NCBI RefSeq assembly: GCF_020184175.1
Contig: NC_065533.1
Location: 59,000,351 to 59,064,350 of the forward strand
DNA: 64,000 nt
Direction: 5' to 3'
From: Aphis gossypii
Taxonomy: Eukaryota; Arthropoda; Insecta; Hemiptera; Aphididae
Positions 1 to 12,117 of this stretch are shown here, in pieces (the first letter of the stretch is position 1; each line of letters starts with the position of its first letter). The position numbers and the translations under genes are program-made. The notes below the pieces were generated by a model that searched no databases, was not told the DNA's origin, and saw only the letters and a list, made by a program, of their open reading frames with translations.

Positions 1-1
1 T

Positions 2-3000
2 GAAACGGAAAGATTAACATTCATCAGGTTGAATCAAACCAAACTCCGATCTGAAGAGTATATTCACCTTCGAGATGCGATTAATACTGATGGAAATGCA
101 CAGAATGTCGGTCGGATGACTATTCTTCCAGCAACATACATCGGAAGCCCTCGGCATATGCACGAATATGCTCAAGATGCCATGTCGTATGTTCGTCATT
201 ATGGTACAGCAGATTTGTTCATCACATTTACATGCAATCCGCAATGGATAGAAATCAATCAGGAGTTATTCTCTGGGCAATCACCCATTGATCGTCATGA
301 TATTACAGCCAGAGTCTTTAGACAAAAGTTGAAATCTTTAATGGATTTCATCGTAAAACATAATGTGTTTGGTGAGACACGCTGCTGGATGTATTCTGTG
401 GAGTGGCAGAAACGAGGATTGCCACATGCACACATTTTGATTTGGTTGGTTGAAAATATAAGGCCAAATGAAGTTGATGCAGTGATATCAGCTGAAATCC
501 CTAATGTACAAGTAGATCCTGGATTGCATGAGGTAGTTATCAAAAACATGATACATGGTCCCTGTGGAACTCTTAATCAAAATTCACCGTGTATGATGGA
601 TGGTAAATGTTCAAAACGATATCCACGGACATTAATATCGGAAACAATTACTGGTAATGACGGTTATCCATTGTATCGTCGCAGATCGACAGCAGACAAT
701 GGAAAATCAACAATTGTAAAATTAAATCAACAAGATATTGAAATAGATAATCGTTGGATTGTTCCATATTCACCCATTTTATCAAAGACATTCAAAGCAC
801 ACATCAACGTTGAATCTTGCCATTCAGTGAAATCTATTAAATACATTTGCAAATATGTAGCCAAAGGGAGTGATATGGCTGTGATTGGAATTGGTGCAGA
901 GAATTCCAATGATGAAGTTACCCAATACCAAATGGGCCGCTATGTCAGTAGTAATGAAGCAGTTTGGCGAATATTTTCTTTTCCTATTCATGAGAGACAC
1001 CCTTCTGTTGTTCACTTAGCTGTGCATTTAGAAAATGGACAAAGAGTGTATTTTACAGCACAGAACGCAGTACAAAGAGCTGCTCAGCCACCATCTACTA
1101 CATTAACCAGTTTTTTTGAGACATGCCAAAACGATGATTTCGCACAAACATCGCTATATTCTGAAATGCCAAAATATTATACCTGGAATCAATCCTCAAG
1201 GAGATTTATACGACGGAAACAAGGAAAACCAGTTCCAGGATATACAGATGTATATTCCACCGATGCGATTGGCCGGATTTATTCAGTACATCCAAGCAAT
1301 GATGAATGTTTTTACTTACGACTGCTATTAGTCAATGTACGTGGCCCAACATCATTCCAACAGTTACGAACTGTTGATGGTGAATTGTGTGTATCCTACA
1401 GAGAAGCCTGTCAACGTTTGCAATTGCTTGAAAATGACGCTCATTGGGATCAAACTCTCAATGATGCTGTAATATCATCACACGCTCATCAAATATGAAC
1501 ATTGTTTTCTATAATCATATCTACATGCTTCCCATCAAACCAATTGATTTGTGGATCAAGTACAAAGATTATATGTGTGATGATATTTTGTATCAAATAC
1601 AGAATAGAATGGGAAATCCAAATATACAAATCAGTGAAGAAATTTACAATGAAGCATTGATTTCAATTGAGGACATGTGCTTGATAATGTCAAACAAACT
1701 ATTAATTCAATTAGGCCTGACCGCGCCCAATCGTCCAATGCATGACGCTTTTACCAAGAGTTGCATCGAGAAAGACTGTATGATCTCAACGATTTGAAAG
1801 AATTAATTCAAACAAATCTTCCACTGTTAAATGAACAACAGAAGTATGTATTTGAAACTCTTATGAAAGTAACAAATGATGAAACTGGAGGGATTTACTT
1901 CTTAGATGCACCTGGTGGTACAGGAAAAACTTTTTTGATTTCATTAATATTAGCAACAATTCGCTCACAAAATAAAATTGCACTTGCACTCGCTTCGTCG
2001 GGAATCGCAGCAACTTTGCTTGAAGGTGGTCGAACAGCCCATTCAGCACTAAAATTGCCATTAAATATGCATAGCAATGAAACTCCAACCTGCAACGTTT
2101 CGAAGAACTCTGCAATGGCAAAGGTTTTGCAGCAATGTAAATTGATTGTTTGGGATGAATGCACGATGGCACATAAAAAATCTTTGGAGGCTTTGGACAG
2201 AACCTTAAAAGATCTACGGAGCAATAATAACCGATTTGGTGGTGCAATGATTTTATTAGCAGGAGATTTTCGTCAAACATTGCCGGTGATTCCACGATCA
2301 ACGCCAGCTGATGAACTCAATGCATGTCTAAAGTCCTCCAGTTTGTGGAAACATGTCAAAGTACTTCATTTAAGCAAGAATATGCGTGTCGAGTTGCAAA
2401 ATGACCAATCTGGAAACATATTCTCTAAACAACTCATTGACATTGGTAATGGCAAATTTCCTATAGACATGTTGACTGGCTGCATTAACTTTCCTCTAAG
2501 TTTTTGTCAGTTAACTCGATCAAAAGATGAACTTATTCAGAAGGTGTTTCCAGATGTTTCTCAAAATTACAGAAACCATGATTGGTTGAGCGAACGAGCT
2601 ATACTGGCTGCAAAAAACATAGATGTAAATGAATTAAATTTCAAAATTCAAGAACAAATTACAGGCGAATTGATGATATATAAATCAGTTGATTCGGCTA
2701 CTAATCAAGATGATGTAGTCAACTATCCACCGGAATTTTTAAACTCGCTGGATTTGCCAGGATTGCCACCTCACAATCTTCAATTAAAGGTTGGATCGGT
2801 GGTTATAATGTTGCGAAATATCAACCAACCGCGTCTTTGCAACGGTACACGGTTAGCGATAAAAAAATTACTAAACAATGTGATAGAAGCAACTATACTC
2901 AAAGAAAGTATAAAGGAGAAGATGTTCTCATACCGCGCATCCCAATGATTCCGACTGATGTGCCATTTGAGTTTAAACGACTACAGTTTCCAGTGCGTCT

Positions 3001-3196
3001 TGCTTTTGCTATGACTATAAACAAGTCACAGGGGCAATCATTAAGTGTTTGTGGTATTAATCTAGAAAACCCATGTTTCTCACATGGTCAATTGTATGTT
3101 GCCTGTTCCCGTGTTGGAAAACCATCAGATTTGTTTATCTATGCGCCAGGTAATCAAACCTGGCGAAACCTTTTGAAGATTAGTGACACATCTTAA
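2..3196 (+). pseudogene. Helitron Rep/Pif1-helicase gene, 3' part, frameshifted
   Basis: Encodes the rolling-circle replication initiator plus helicase of a Helitron transposon; the N-terminal part lies outside the window. The first segment (reading frame open from base 2, to 1498) has the Rep HUH motif GLPHAHILIW near 416-445 and the two-tyrosine motif KYICKYVAKG near 839-868. A frame change near 1490 leads into 1495-1797, another near 1770 into a Pif1-type SF1B helicase with Walker A DAPGGTGKTF near 1906 and Walker B IVWDEC near 2147. A third change near 2890 leads to the helicase C-terminus (motif KSQGQSL near 3025; LYVACSRV near 3094), ending at the stop at 3194. All catalytic motifs are visible, so the lesions are few and probably recent. 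No 3' hairpin with CTAG end follows; the gene abuts an inverted Helitron fragment. Confidence 0.92.
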
Positions 3197-4229
3197 CTTT
3201 GGTGACAGAAAATTTTGTTCGCTAAAATAATTATGAGTAACTGCTATAATACATACCTTGAAAGTTGGCATAAAATTTTCCCGAACTACATTTGTTGCCC
3301 CAAATGAAGTCATTTGAAAGCAATTGTTATATTGTTGGATATTTGTCAAAAAGTGTATAGAATCTGTTCCTTTCCTGAAACCAATGAGTACAATGGTTCT
3401 GGTGGTGGATCCAATGGTATCAATTTCACTTTACCATTTGCGCAACACAATCCATTGGCTTCGTTTTTGTATTTTAATGCCTTACAGTGTGAGCAAACCG
3501 AGTTCATAGAACCAATAACAACACATTGGTAGTTACTGTAGTCAATTGACACATCGTAACTAAAAGCAGCTCGATTCAAACTTGCTCGCGTTTCACGCGT
3601 TTGTGAATTAGATCGGTAATTAGCTTGGTTTGTAGCATTTCTGGTTCTTCTACCTAAATTGCTTCGTCTTATAGGAGGCATATCAAATATAAATTATTTT
3701 TTCACTAATCACGAACTAAACAAACACTAACTAACTAAACACTCTGCACAAAACACGATTGTTGGTTGCCATGGATACGATCAGTATTATATTATAAATA
3801 TTATAGGAAGGGCTATTTTAAAAAGAAAAGGGCTATTTTCAGGGTTTTTCCAGCAACAATTCTAATTTTTCTAGCCGTAAAAACCATCCTTGGACTTCAA
3901 CGAACATTTGCGAACATTTGCGTTGTTTGTATGTCTATTTGCATGCATTTTTAAAAACATTTTAAATAAATGATTTATTTTATTTAAATGGTTGCCATTG
4001 ACTACCAAAAATAATTTAGTTGACTATTTGCTGGATAGATGGCGCCTCTGTAATTTCATCACCACCTCGTCATATTTCTCTAATCCGATAACTTTCTCAA
4101 ATTTTTCGTCCGTAAGAACCTTCTCCTGACAATTACGACCCAAACAAAAAAAGAATGAGCGAAATCGGTCCAGGCGTTGTTGAGTTATGCGCTTACCAAA
4201 TTTTGCGATTCATTTTTATATATAAGAGA
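3197..4229 (-). mobile_element. Inverted Helitron 5' end with N-terminal coding fragment
   Basis: Read on the minus strand this is a Helitron 5' part. It starts at 4229 with TCTCTTATATATAAAAATG, preceded by A as expected for insertion between A and T, and carries the usual conserved 5' leader (about 4100-4229). An ATG at 3681 opens a basic N-terminal protein, and a zinc-finger-like segment CSHCKALKYKNEANGLCC near 3425-3480 matches the same region of the Helitron at 36.7 kb. A frame change near 3345 leads to NCFQMTSFGATNVVREN; the coding sequence then meets GTATGT near 3257, a good splice donor, or simply ends there. The fragment is tail-to-tail with the plus-strand Helitron gene ending at 3196. 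Whether both halves come from one element or two insertions cannot be decided here. Confidence 0.78.
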
Positions 4230-5623
4230 TACCTAAACTTAAAAAATACAAAACAAGGTTATCCTTAAGTTTTTCTTCAAATAACTAAAAAAAAAACTCG
4301 TCAGATTCGGAAAATTTTTTATAAACGTCTGAAATTAAAATGTTTACAAAATTTCGTAAAATAACAATTTATCAAAAAACGATTATTACAAGTTTTGCTT
4401 ACAATAATTATGAAAAAAAAAATCAAGTGTAAGTCAAAACATTTTTATGAGTGTTTAATGTTTATTTTCATGATATCAAAAATGCATGTGAATATAACGT
4501 TTCTAGGAATTTTTTTGTTATTTTTCTACATATTTAATTTTCGAAATATTTCGCTTATTTTTAAGCTATTTATAGACATTTTAAATATTCCATTTTTTTT
4601 CTATATTGTTTGAAAGTGGAAATTTTATTAAGTCGTCATAACTCCATATTATTAAGGGAAACTTATTAACACTTTACTAACAAATAATATATATTAGGCT
4701 CACACATCGTCTCTGTTCAAAACCTAAAACGTATAATGAACGCATAACTATATGAAAGTATAAGTGTATAACATAAAAGTAAATCAATAAATACAATTCA
4801 GGAACAAATCAAAATTGCAAATTGATAGTTGCGTAATAAATAATAACATATAAATTAAAATAATTATTAATTACAAGCGTTAAATACCTGGGTGCTATTA
4901 ACATTATATAAACTTTAGGTATTATACTCACCAGAATCACGATGTAATTTGATAGGTATAGACAAAACTGGATGATGAGACACGAGTACCTGCCACATAA
5001 ACAGCATAAAACAGCCTGAATCGAAATCAAAAATAAAATATGTACTTGACGAAATACTGCCGATCACTATGTATGTAGGAAGATAATATAATATAAAACC
5101 CATTAATTCGGTATTCGGTATCATTTCTTTGCGCGTCTCCGCAATTCCTTAAGATAACTATTGCGATTTCAAAAGTACGAAAAACTTGTTATTTAATGAT
5201 GACCAGTATTCTATGGCGATAGACGGTAATAAATTATATGATAATCTCGATGATAATGTTGTATTAGGTACAAATTTGACAAGTGATCTAGTTATATAGA
5301 TTAATTGAGGGACAAACCACACATTTATTTAAGTACACACGTAATATAACGAAAATTATTAATATTGGAAGTGGTGGTTTGGTCAGCGGCATTACTAATT
5401 TGTTATAAGCTCAATCTCATTTTCGTCACGAAGCTCGACAGAACAAAATAAAAAGTAAGTAAAATATTCACTTTTTTTTTACACCTGGCTACGTATTACT
5501 ATTAGAATTTCTTTAAATTCTACATGTATTATACGAATATTAAAATTTTATTATTTAATTAACTATGGCCATTATTGGCGGTAAGGGTGGAAAGTATAAG
5601 GTGTTAAACAATAGGGTAAAGTA
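4230..5623. other. AT-rich spacer, one exon-like stretch
   Basis: Mostly low-complexity AT-rich sequence without a credible long gene. The only exon-like stretch is on the minus strand at about 4932-5147: it is open, hydrophobic (about 65 residues, including MGFILYYLPTYIVIGSISS), flanked by an AG at 5148-5149 and followed by the donor GTGAGT at 4926-4931. I do not recognise the peptide and no neighbouring exon is evident, so chance is not excluded. Confidence 0.3.
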
Positions 5624-6172
5624 AAAGCTGGGCACTAACTAGTTAGTTTTAATTCATATTAACTATAACTTAACTAGTTTAATTTAATGTGTAAAATAGT
5701 CTAATCTAGCTCGTTAGAAAATAAAGTAGCTACCTAGTTATTATTATAATTGTATTATATTATGTATTATTATTTAATATTAATATTTTAAGATGTTCAC
5801 CTTTCATGTTCTAATAACCAATAAATGATATTATACCAATTAATTTTCAAGAAATTGAAATTATTACTTACTTAATTAGAACATTTTGACCAAACTACTA
5901 GGTATTTATTTCAATTTTTCAGTTTAAATCAATAATTGAAGTTAGATAACTTATTATTTACAATTTAACAAAAAAAAAGTTTTTTAATCTATAAAAAACT
6001 AACTTCTAACTTCTACTCTAACTTTAGTTACTATTTTCACCAAACTAACTTCTAACTAAGTTAGAAATTTTGACAGTTTCAGAAACTAACTTATATTCTA
6101 ACTTAATTAATTTTTTTATTAAAGTAACTTAAATTCAACTAGTTGAAAAAAATTACTAACTTGCCCAGCTTT
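5624..6172. mobile_element. Foldback MITE, AAAGCTGGGCA family, copy 1
   Basis: The ends AAAGCTGGGCA (5624-5634) and TGCCCAGCTTT (6162-6172) are perfect inverted repeats, and the complementarity continues imperfectly inwards through runs built from AACTTAACTAGTT and CTAACTT. No protein is encoded. A second copy with the same ends and the same internal order lies at 39193-39825, which shows this is a dispersed family and not a local accident. The terminal sequence is reminiscent of hAT-type ends, but I see no clear 8-bp target duplication, so the superfamily is left open. Confidence 0.68.
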
Positions 6173-6196
6173 GGTTTAAGTTAAACACGTGTGGGT

Positions 6197-6329
6197 ATTT
6201 GTGCCATGGCTTTGTCGCTAAAATTCCTGAATGATCACCCATCCGGGAACTAGCGACGTCGGGTGGTGCTTAACCGCGGTATCTGTTCGGTGACGGCGGC
6301 CAACCACTATGCCCACCGTGGCACAAAAC
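6197..6329 (-). repeat. 5S rRNA-like (possible SINE3) fragment
   Basis: On the minus strand the GC-rich patch contains TTAAGCACC and, exactly 30 bases after the start of TTAAGC, GATGGGTGATC. In 5S rRNA genes the box A TTAAGC and box C GATGGGTGACC are also 30 bases apart, so order, spacing and sequence fit a 5S-type pol III promoter. The rest matches 5S only loosely, so it is not a functional 5S gene. The patch is bracketed by TTTGTGCCATGG and CCGTGGCACAAA, an imperfect inverted repeat. A 5S-derived SINE or a decayed 5S copy are the best readings; no A-rich tail is obvious. Confidence 0.42.
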
Positions 6330-6933
6330 GTTTTATAAATGCTAAATGGGTAACACACATACATTTAATAATAACAGAAAAAAATTCTTAATGCAACCCT
6401 TAAGAATACAATTTGTAAATAATATTTAAATAGGTAGCCAATCAACATAGAAAAACATAAGTGCTTTTTAAAAGTCAACAACTCTTTTTGCTTGAAACCT
6501 ATAACCATATTTAAATATAATAAGTGAAAAATATCTGGTGACATTACCATCAGAGAAAAAGCCCAGTACCAACTGATGAACTAAATAATACATTTTTTAT
6601 TATACTAGTGTACCTACATTTTATTGACTAATCCAAATTAAACTATTTAAAACTAATTGTTTCTCCGGAATTTTATTTGCCTACAGCATCGGCTTTTTAT
6701 TCCGAATAAGAATTTTTACAAATAACCACCATTATAATATTTAAATTTACATTATTAATTCTGTAATTTTACAATAAACACTGTTATTTAAATTTGTCTA
6801 GATGGCATATATAACCATCCATAATAATTACTATGGGATGGAGCCCCCCAAAACTACGTCAGAGAGTAAGCAAGCCCAAAATTTAATTATTTTTTATAAA
6901 TTGTGTTTTAATTTCAATTTGTTTTTTTTTTAG
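6330..6933. other. AT-rich spacer upstream of Cys-rich exons
   Basis: No gene supported. A GTAAGC donor-like site at about 6866 follows a short open stretch starting with ATG at 6802, but that frame does not join the cysteine-rich frame of the next exon, so I do not call it exon 1. Confidence 0.3.
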
Positions 6934-7348
6934 AAACTGTTGTTGCAAATGCCACAAGTGTAGCAAATGCTACAAGTGTAGCAAATGCTACAACAAGTGT
7001 AGCAAATGCCATAAAAAAAAAAAAAATTACAAACCAAGTATGTATAAGTGTACTAATATAGTGTTAAAATTAATGAATTTCTCATATTAAATTGATTTAA
7101 ATTATTTTAAAGAATGCCACGTTTGCAAAAAAAACCACAGAGGGCCCTGTAAGGCCACAACTCAACCAAAAAAAAAAATAAAGAAAAGTAAGTATATTTG
7201 GACAAATGTATTTTAATGATTAAATGATTATTATACTTAAAGAATAATGGCAATGTATATTATTTTTTAACTAGAATGCCAAGTTTGCTGTAAATGGCAT
7301 TTTGGTGATTGCTGGTGGCAGGATGCAACACATGTGACTGGTGATTGA
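6934..7348 (+). CDS. Candidate small Cys/Lys-rich protein, three mini-exons, 5' end unknown
   Basis: Three short exons fit together. Exon a (6934-7037) follows a T-rich tract ending in AG and encodes NCCCKCHKC and then KCSKCYKCSKC repeats before a lysine run; it ends at GTATGT. Exon b (7113-7187) encodes KCHVCKKNHRGPCKA plus a lysine-rich tail and ends at GTAAGT. Exon c (7275-7348) encodes KCQVCCKWHFGDCWWQ and stops at TGA 7346. Both introns are phase 1 and both later exons start with AATGC, so b and c look like duplicated exons. In b and c the spacing C-x2-C-x3-H-x3-C is identical, suggesting a metal-binding knuckle. The start codon and any signal peptide are not found. I do not recognise the family; a metallothionein-like or secreted small protein are guesses. 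Simple-sequence origin of exon a is the main alternative. Confidence 0.4.
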
Positions 7349-9259
7349 GGAGGGACGTTCTTAACGAACAAAGACGTAAAGTAAGTTTTCAGTACTTACC
7401 TATGTATATTATTTGCAATTACACATATAACAAGGTGGTTTTATATTTTCTATAACCATCTAGTAATCAAACCTAAAAAAAAAAAAATTAAATATATAAC
7501 ATTCAAATAACAGTATTTTTAAATTTTCAAATATGAGTATTAGTGGTTGTCATTTTATGAGCTTATATCCTATTGTTTAAACAACAAGCAATTAGGTACC
7601 AATATTTAAAAAATAATAATAACAAATGTATCAGTATAAAGGTTAACACATTTATTTTCTTACCGAAATTGGAACTAAATCATTTGAACTCATATTATTT
7701 AATTTCTGCTTTTTAGAGTTAGAACAATTAAAATTAAAAACAATTTCTATTTGAATCAGCAATCCCTAATGCATTTAGACTTTAGTCATAACGATTTAAC
7801 AGGATACCTAAGTTATTATTTATTTACATGAAATATTAATAAATGATAGGTATAATATTTTACAAAAGAACAAAATAACTAATTAGTAAGTTTAGGTTTT
7901 AACAGTGTCGGTTTTGCCCACCCAGCTACCCGGCGATTGCTGGGGGCCACTGAACGTTTAATATATTAGGGGCCCATATCTAAATGAAAAGAATATTAAG
8001 TTAACTTGCGACTCGGATTAGGTTAGGTTACTCGGATTCCCATCGAATCAGTTTGTAAACATTGAACCATTGATTATAAATACTAGTATTTAATATTATA
8101 TTATTTATTTACTGGGTACCTGTATTATAATATTATTAAAATGTATTAAAAGTATTATTTTAAATTTGTATATTTTATTTAATTATTTAATGATAAAGAA
8201 TTGTAAATTCATATTAAATGTACACGGAAAATGCAATTATTACCTTTATTTTATATGATTATAAATATTATAAATGTAAGAAACCTTTTTTTGTTTTTTA
8301 TAAGAGAGCCCTTGTAAATTACTACCGGGGTTGTGGCTTATAAAGGTTATAATGTTATAGGTGTCTGCATAGAACAATAGTATCTGTAGAATATTATAAC
8401 CTTATTAATGAAACAATCATTTTTTTTTTTTTAATTTAACCCCAAACCAGTACATAGCCAAAATAAATAGGTCACTGTCAGCATTGATATTTATTTAAAC
8501 ATATGATAGTTGATAAATTTAATAAATGTTGGTATTGGGAGAGACTTTTTTGGGGGGCTTACATTCTAATTAAATCATCATAACTTTTTATCAACTACCT
8601 ACAATTTAAAAGATACTAATATAATAAGATACTAAAAGATAGTCTATATTAGAAATGTAGGTACTTCAAATTTGCAGAAGCCTTGCATAAAAAGCTAAAA
8701 GTGTACAAAACTCTTTTTGTTATCATAGTCAATTAGTAGGTATTATGTTTATTATGTTAAAACGATTGTATTGCTTTAAATTACAATTAATGCGAATACT
8801 ATTAAATTATGTTATAGGCAGATACTCCTACTCCGATCACCAGTCTCATGGCATCAATGGAGATAAACCAGGTCCGGTCATGAATTTAAAAAAAAAAAAA
8901 TGTATAAAAAAAAAAAAATTGGAATAAAGAAAATTTAAAAAAAAAACTGTAAATGTTATTCATTTTAGTTTTTAAAATACATATTACTAGGTTTATAAAA
9001 AAAAATTCTAAAAATATGCCAAATTTTACTATACCTGGTTAGGTTAGGATTGAGTTTTACTGTTTGTAGCAGGCACATAATATATTTTGGCCCAAATATC
9101 ACACTATCACAGTATGATTAATATCTACTGCATAATAGGTACATATGTACATAGTACATTAATACAGCTTCGATTAACGTCAGGGTTGTAGGACCTGAAA
9201 ATGTAGGTGCATTTTGTTAAGTAACTCAATGTATACCACCATATCAAGAAAATACTCAC
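7349..9259. other. AT-rich spacer
   Basis: No gene supported. The only exon-like piece is at 8818-8927 on the plus strand: an AG precedes it and it reads RYSYSDHQSHGINGDKPGP followed by lysine-rich sequence and a stop. It resembles the lysine-rich tails of the mini-exons at 7.1 kb but lacks the CxxC pairs, so it may be a decayed relative or chance. Confidence 0.3.
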
Positions 9260-9499
9260 CGAAAACACTACAAGTGTTAGTAATAAATTGAATGGTTGTA
9301 TTGCAATGTCTAAATTTACATCGAGCCAACGTAGATCGCCCATAATCACAACAGTTTGCGTGGGATTCATTAGAGATGTTTTGTAAGGTGTTGGTCCAAA
9401 TGTTTTTCATTTCGAAGACACAACTTAAGTCGAGTTCAAATGTCGTGTTACGTATTTTATATTTGATACACGGGTAATAAAATATTGGTAACATGTCAC
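9260..9499 (-). CDS. Possible internal exon of an unrecognised cysteine-containing protein
   Basis: A 240-base open stretch on the minus strand lies between an acceptor (CTTGTAG, ending at 9500) and a strong donor (GTGAGT at 9254-9259). It encodes about 79 residues with eight cysteines, including NCCDYGRSTLARCKFRHC, and two or three N-glycosylation-type sites (NTT, NIS/NES), as in an extracellular domain. Translation past the donor enters a hydrophobic stretch in another frame. I do not recognise the family, and no partner exons are evident nearby. Confidence 0.28.
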
Positions 9500-10299
9500 C
9501 TACAAGTTGAATTTATTTAACTCTCCACAACATGGTATAATATGGACCCAGATTAACAATTTCAAAAAAACTTACATCAATCGCATGACTGACCAATATT
9601 TTATTCTCAAACATAAATTATTATTAAGCAACTACCTACGTTGATAAATTAAACCAATCACTGGTTATTTAGTATTCTAACTAACAATTTAAACAATATT
9701 ATGTAATAAAAACAACTGCGGCGTAATTAATTAAAAAAAAAATAGAAGTTCAACTCACGAGGAATTAGAAAACAATAATTACAGTTCCCCATTCGGTAAT
9801 ATAAAATATTATATAGTATGCAAGAAATGTGTTAACCTAACCTAACTTTTAACGTAAGTATTAATTGATAGTTGATAACATAGAAAAGAATAGTGAATAG
9901 TTAATACCAATGTTCTTTTTCTATTGTTGAAACACGGACCAAGAAAAATATAATATATATATATATCTTAGTCCGTGGTTGAAACTAGGGTCTATACATA
10001 GATATATAATATAAACTAAATATCTATTATATATATCTATATATTTATTTATATTACATATCTATGGGTCTATACTCTATAGTACATTCCTCCATATAAT
10101 TATACAATATAATATTTTGGAATTAACGATTGCCAGCATAAACAAACTTGCTTGTTCCCTCGTTATCACTGCCCACTATCAGACATAACTCACATGGTTC
10201 CGGAGGGAAATTAAAGCGGCAATTCAAATATTCAAGATTCTAACTATACTCGCGGATTTTTAGACAATGAGTAAAAAAAAGAAAATTCAAACATTTAAG
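9500..10299. other. AT-rich spacer with short foldbacks
   Basis: No gene supported. Around 9930-9985 an imperfect inverted repeat (ACACGGACCAAG / CTTAGTCCGTGGTT) brackets an (AT)n run; just downstream, GGGTCTATA occurs twice around AT-rich filler. These look like small foldback or microsatellite-associated repeats. Confidence 0.4.
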
Positions 10300-12043
10300 T
10301 AAAAGATTCAAGATCCTACGATCAGTAAATTTTTAAAAATAACAAAAATCGAAAAATTTTTAGTAGTAAAAAGTTATTTGACACGTTAGTTTTTGGTTTC
10401 AAATTAAAACCTAACTTAACTTAAATTTAATCACTCCTAACATTTTTTTAATTGAATAATCCTCAAACTTTTCTATAATTATTCTAAGCTTAACTTATGG
10501 ACAGCATAGTATTAAATTTTCAATTCTTAGCTTTTGATGGTAAGTAAAACATTTATAAATTTTTAACTACCAAATAGTTAACAAATATTCATGATTTCAA
10601 ATTTCAGTTGTCTATTAATAGCTCAAAAAAATTCAAAATATTTTGAAAATTAAATCACGTAAAGGAAACGCCAATCTTAATAACTGGTAAAATTTTCAAG
10701 TATCTACGACTTATACTTTTTTTCGAAAAATAACAAATATTAAAAAATCGTTTGAGGATAAATCGTTATCGTTACGCTATTCGTTAAAAATTTAAAATTC
10801 AAACGCACAAAATTTTTCTATAATAATGCTTCGAGTTTCTCTATAGATACTTGAAGGAAAACTTATGGACAACTTAGTGTTATATTTTTAATCGTTAGTT
10901 ATATAAACAACAAATTTTATGAATTTTTAACTACAAAATAATTTGCAAATATTCATGCTTTTGACGAATTTTTGTCAATATTTGAACTTCAAATGCTAAT
11001 AAAAAAAAATTGTGCCTATGTATTCTTATAATTTTTTAATCACTATAAGAATAACTTATGAGGAACTTTGTATTAAATTTTCAAGTATTTTGATAGGGCC
11101 AAAAAAATTTTATCGACAAAAGAAAAATTGAAAATTTCAGTTGTCTATAATTAGCTCAAAAAAAGTCATAATATTTTGAAAATTAAATCACGTAAAGAAA
11201 ACTCCAATCTAAATAACTGGTAAAATTTTCAAGTATCTACGACTTATACTTTTTGAATAATAACAAATATTTAAAATTGTTTGAGGATAAATCGTTATCG
11301 TTACGCTATTTCGTAAAAATTTAAAATTCAAACACTCATAAAAATTTTTGTCTGAATCCGGTAGAGTTTTTTTTTACAGATATTTGTAGAAAAATTTATG
11401 GAGAACCTTGTACCAAATTTTCAAAACTTAGTATAAAAAGAAAAAAATTTTATGATTTTTCAACTTCAAAATTACTTGCAAATTTTCGCGTTTTCGACAG
11501 ATTTCGTAAAAATTTGAACTATAAACGCTTATAAAAAAAATTGTGACTAACGATTTTTAATTTTTTTTAGCTACATTAAAAACAACTCATAAGGACCTTG
11601 TATTAAATTTTCAAAACTTTTTGATCATCCAAAAATTTTTTATCGACACTTTAAAAAAAATTTCTCAAAAAAATCGAAAATTTCAGTGGTCTATAAATAA
11701 CTCAAAAAAAGTCAAAATTTTTTGAAAATTTAACTATATACGGATACCACTGACATTAACATTTGGTGAAAATTTCAAGTATTTTCAGTGATTAGTTTTT
11801 GAATTACAACCATAAAAAAAAATCGATTTGGTCGAAAACTGGTTTTGCGTTAAAATTCCCGTTTTTCCGTCATTTTTTTTTGGTTTTTTCCCGGCGCTTT
11901 TGAAAACTATAGGAAATTTTTTACTTTTGACCCCCCAAAGTACAAACTACATTCACTTTCCTATCCGAAACAGGGTCCACTTTTTAAAATCGGAGCACTT
12001 TTACTGCTCCAAAACGTGGTGACAGACACAAAAAAAAAAATTA

Positions 12044-12070
<27 letters not shown>
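10300..12070. repeat. Diverged ~540-bp tandem repeat units, about three copies, with poly-A and a shared end tag
   Basis: A recognisable block starting CAGTTGTCTAT (10606), CAGTTGTCTAT (11138) and CAGTGGTCTAT (11682) recurs with a period near 535-545 bases. Within each unit the order is constant: AGCTCAAAAAAA, ATTTTGAAAATTAA, TTTTCAAGTAT, then in the first two units GATAAATCGTTATCGTTACG. The array ends in a pyrimidine-rich segment, a long A run (about 12030-12075) and the tag ACACATCATTGTAAAATC plus CTTCGTTCAGAATCT up to 12121. Similar tags occur near 20695 and 52019, so the end belongs to a dispersed family. No ORF. Probably a repeated-unit non-coding part of a larger element; class not determined. 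Confidence 0.7.
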
Positions 12071-12075
<5 letters not shown>

Positions 12076-12117
12076 CACATCATTGTAAAATCAATACATT
12101 CATCACTTCGTTCAGAA

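Noticed and set aside
4395..4613. Hydrophobic small ORF as a membrane protein
   Set aside because: Phe/Ile-rich sequence is what T-rich low-complexity DNA produces; no splice sites or neighbours.
6802..6866. First exon of the Cys-rich gene (ATG 6802 to donor 6866)
   Set aside because: Joining it gives the wrong frame for the cysteine-rich reading; only a Val/Ala/Thr-rich alternative frame results.
6930..7020. CRISPR-like array (AAGTGTAGCAAATGC repeats)
   Set aside because: Only 15-18-bp units, contiguous without spacers, in a eukaryotic setting; it is a coding-type microrepeat.
10380..12060. ORF at 11828-12022 and other short frames in the repeat array
   Set aside because: They are not shared between the repeat units and start at non-coding-like positions.
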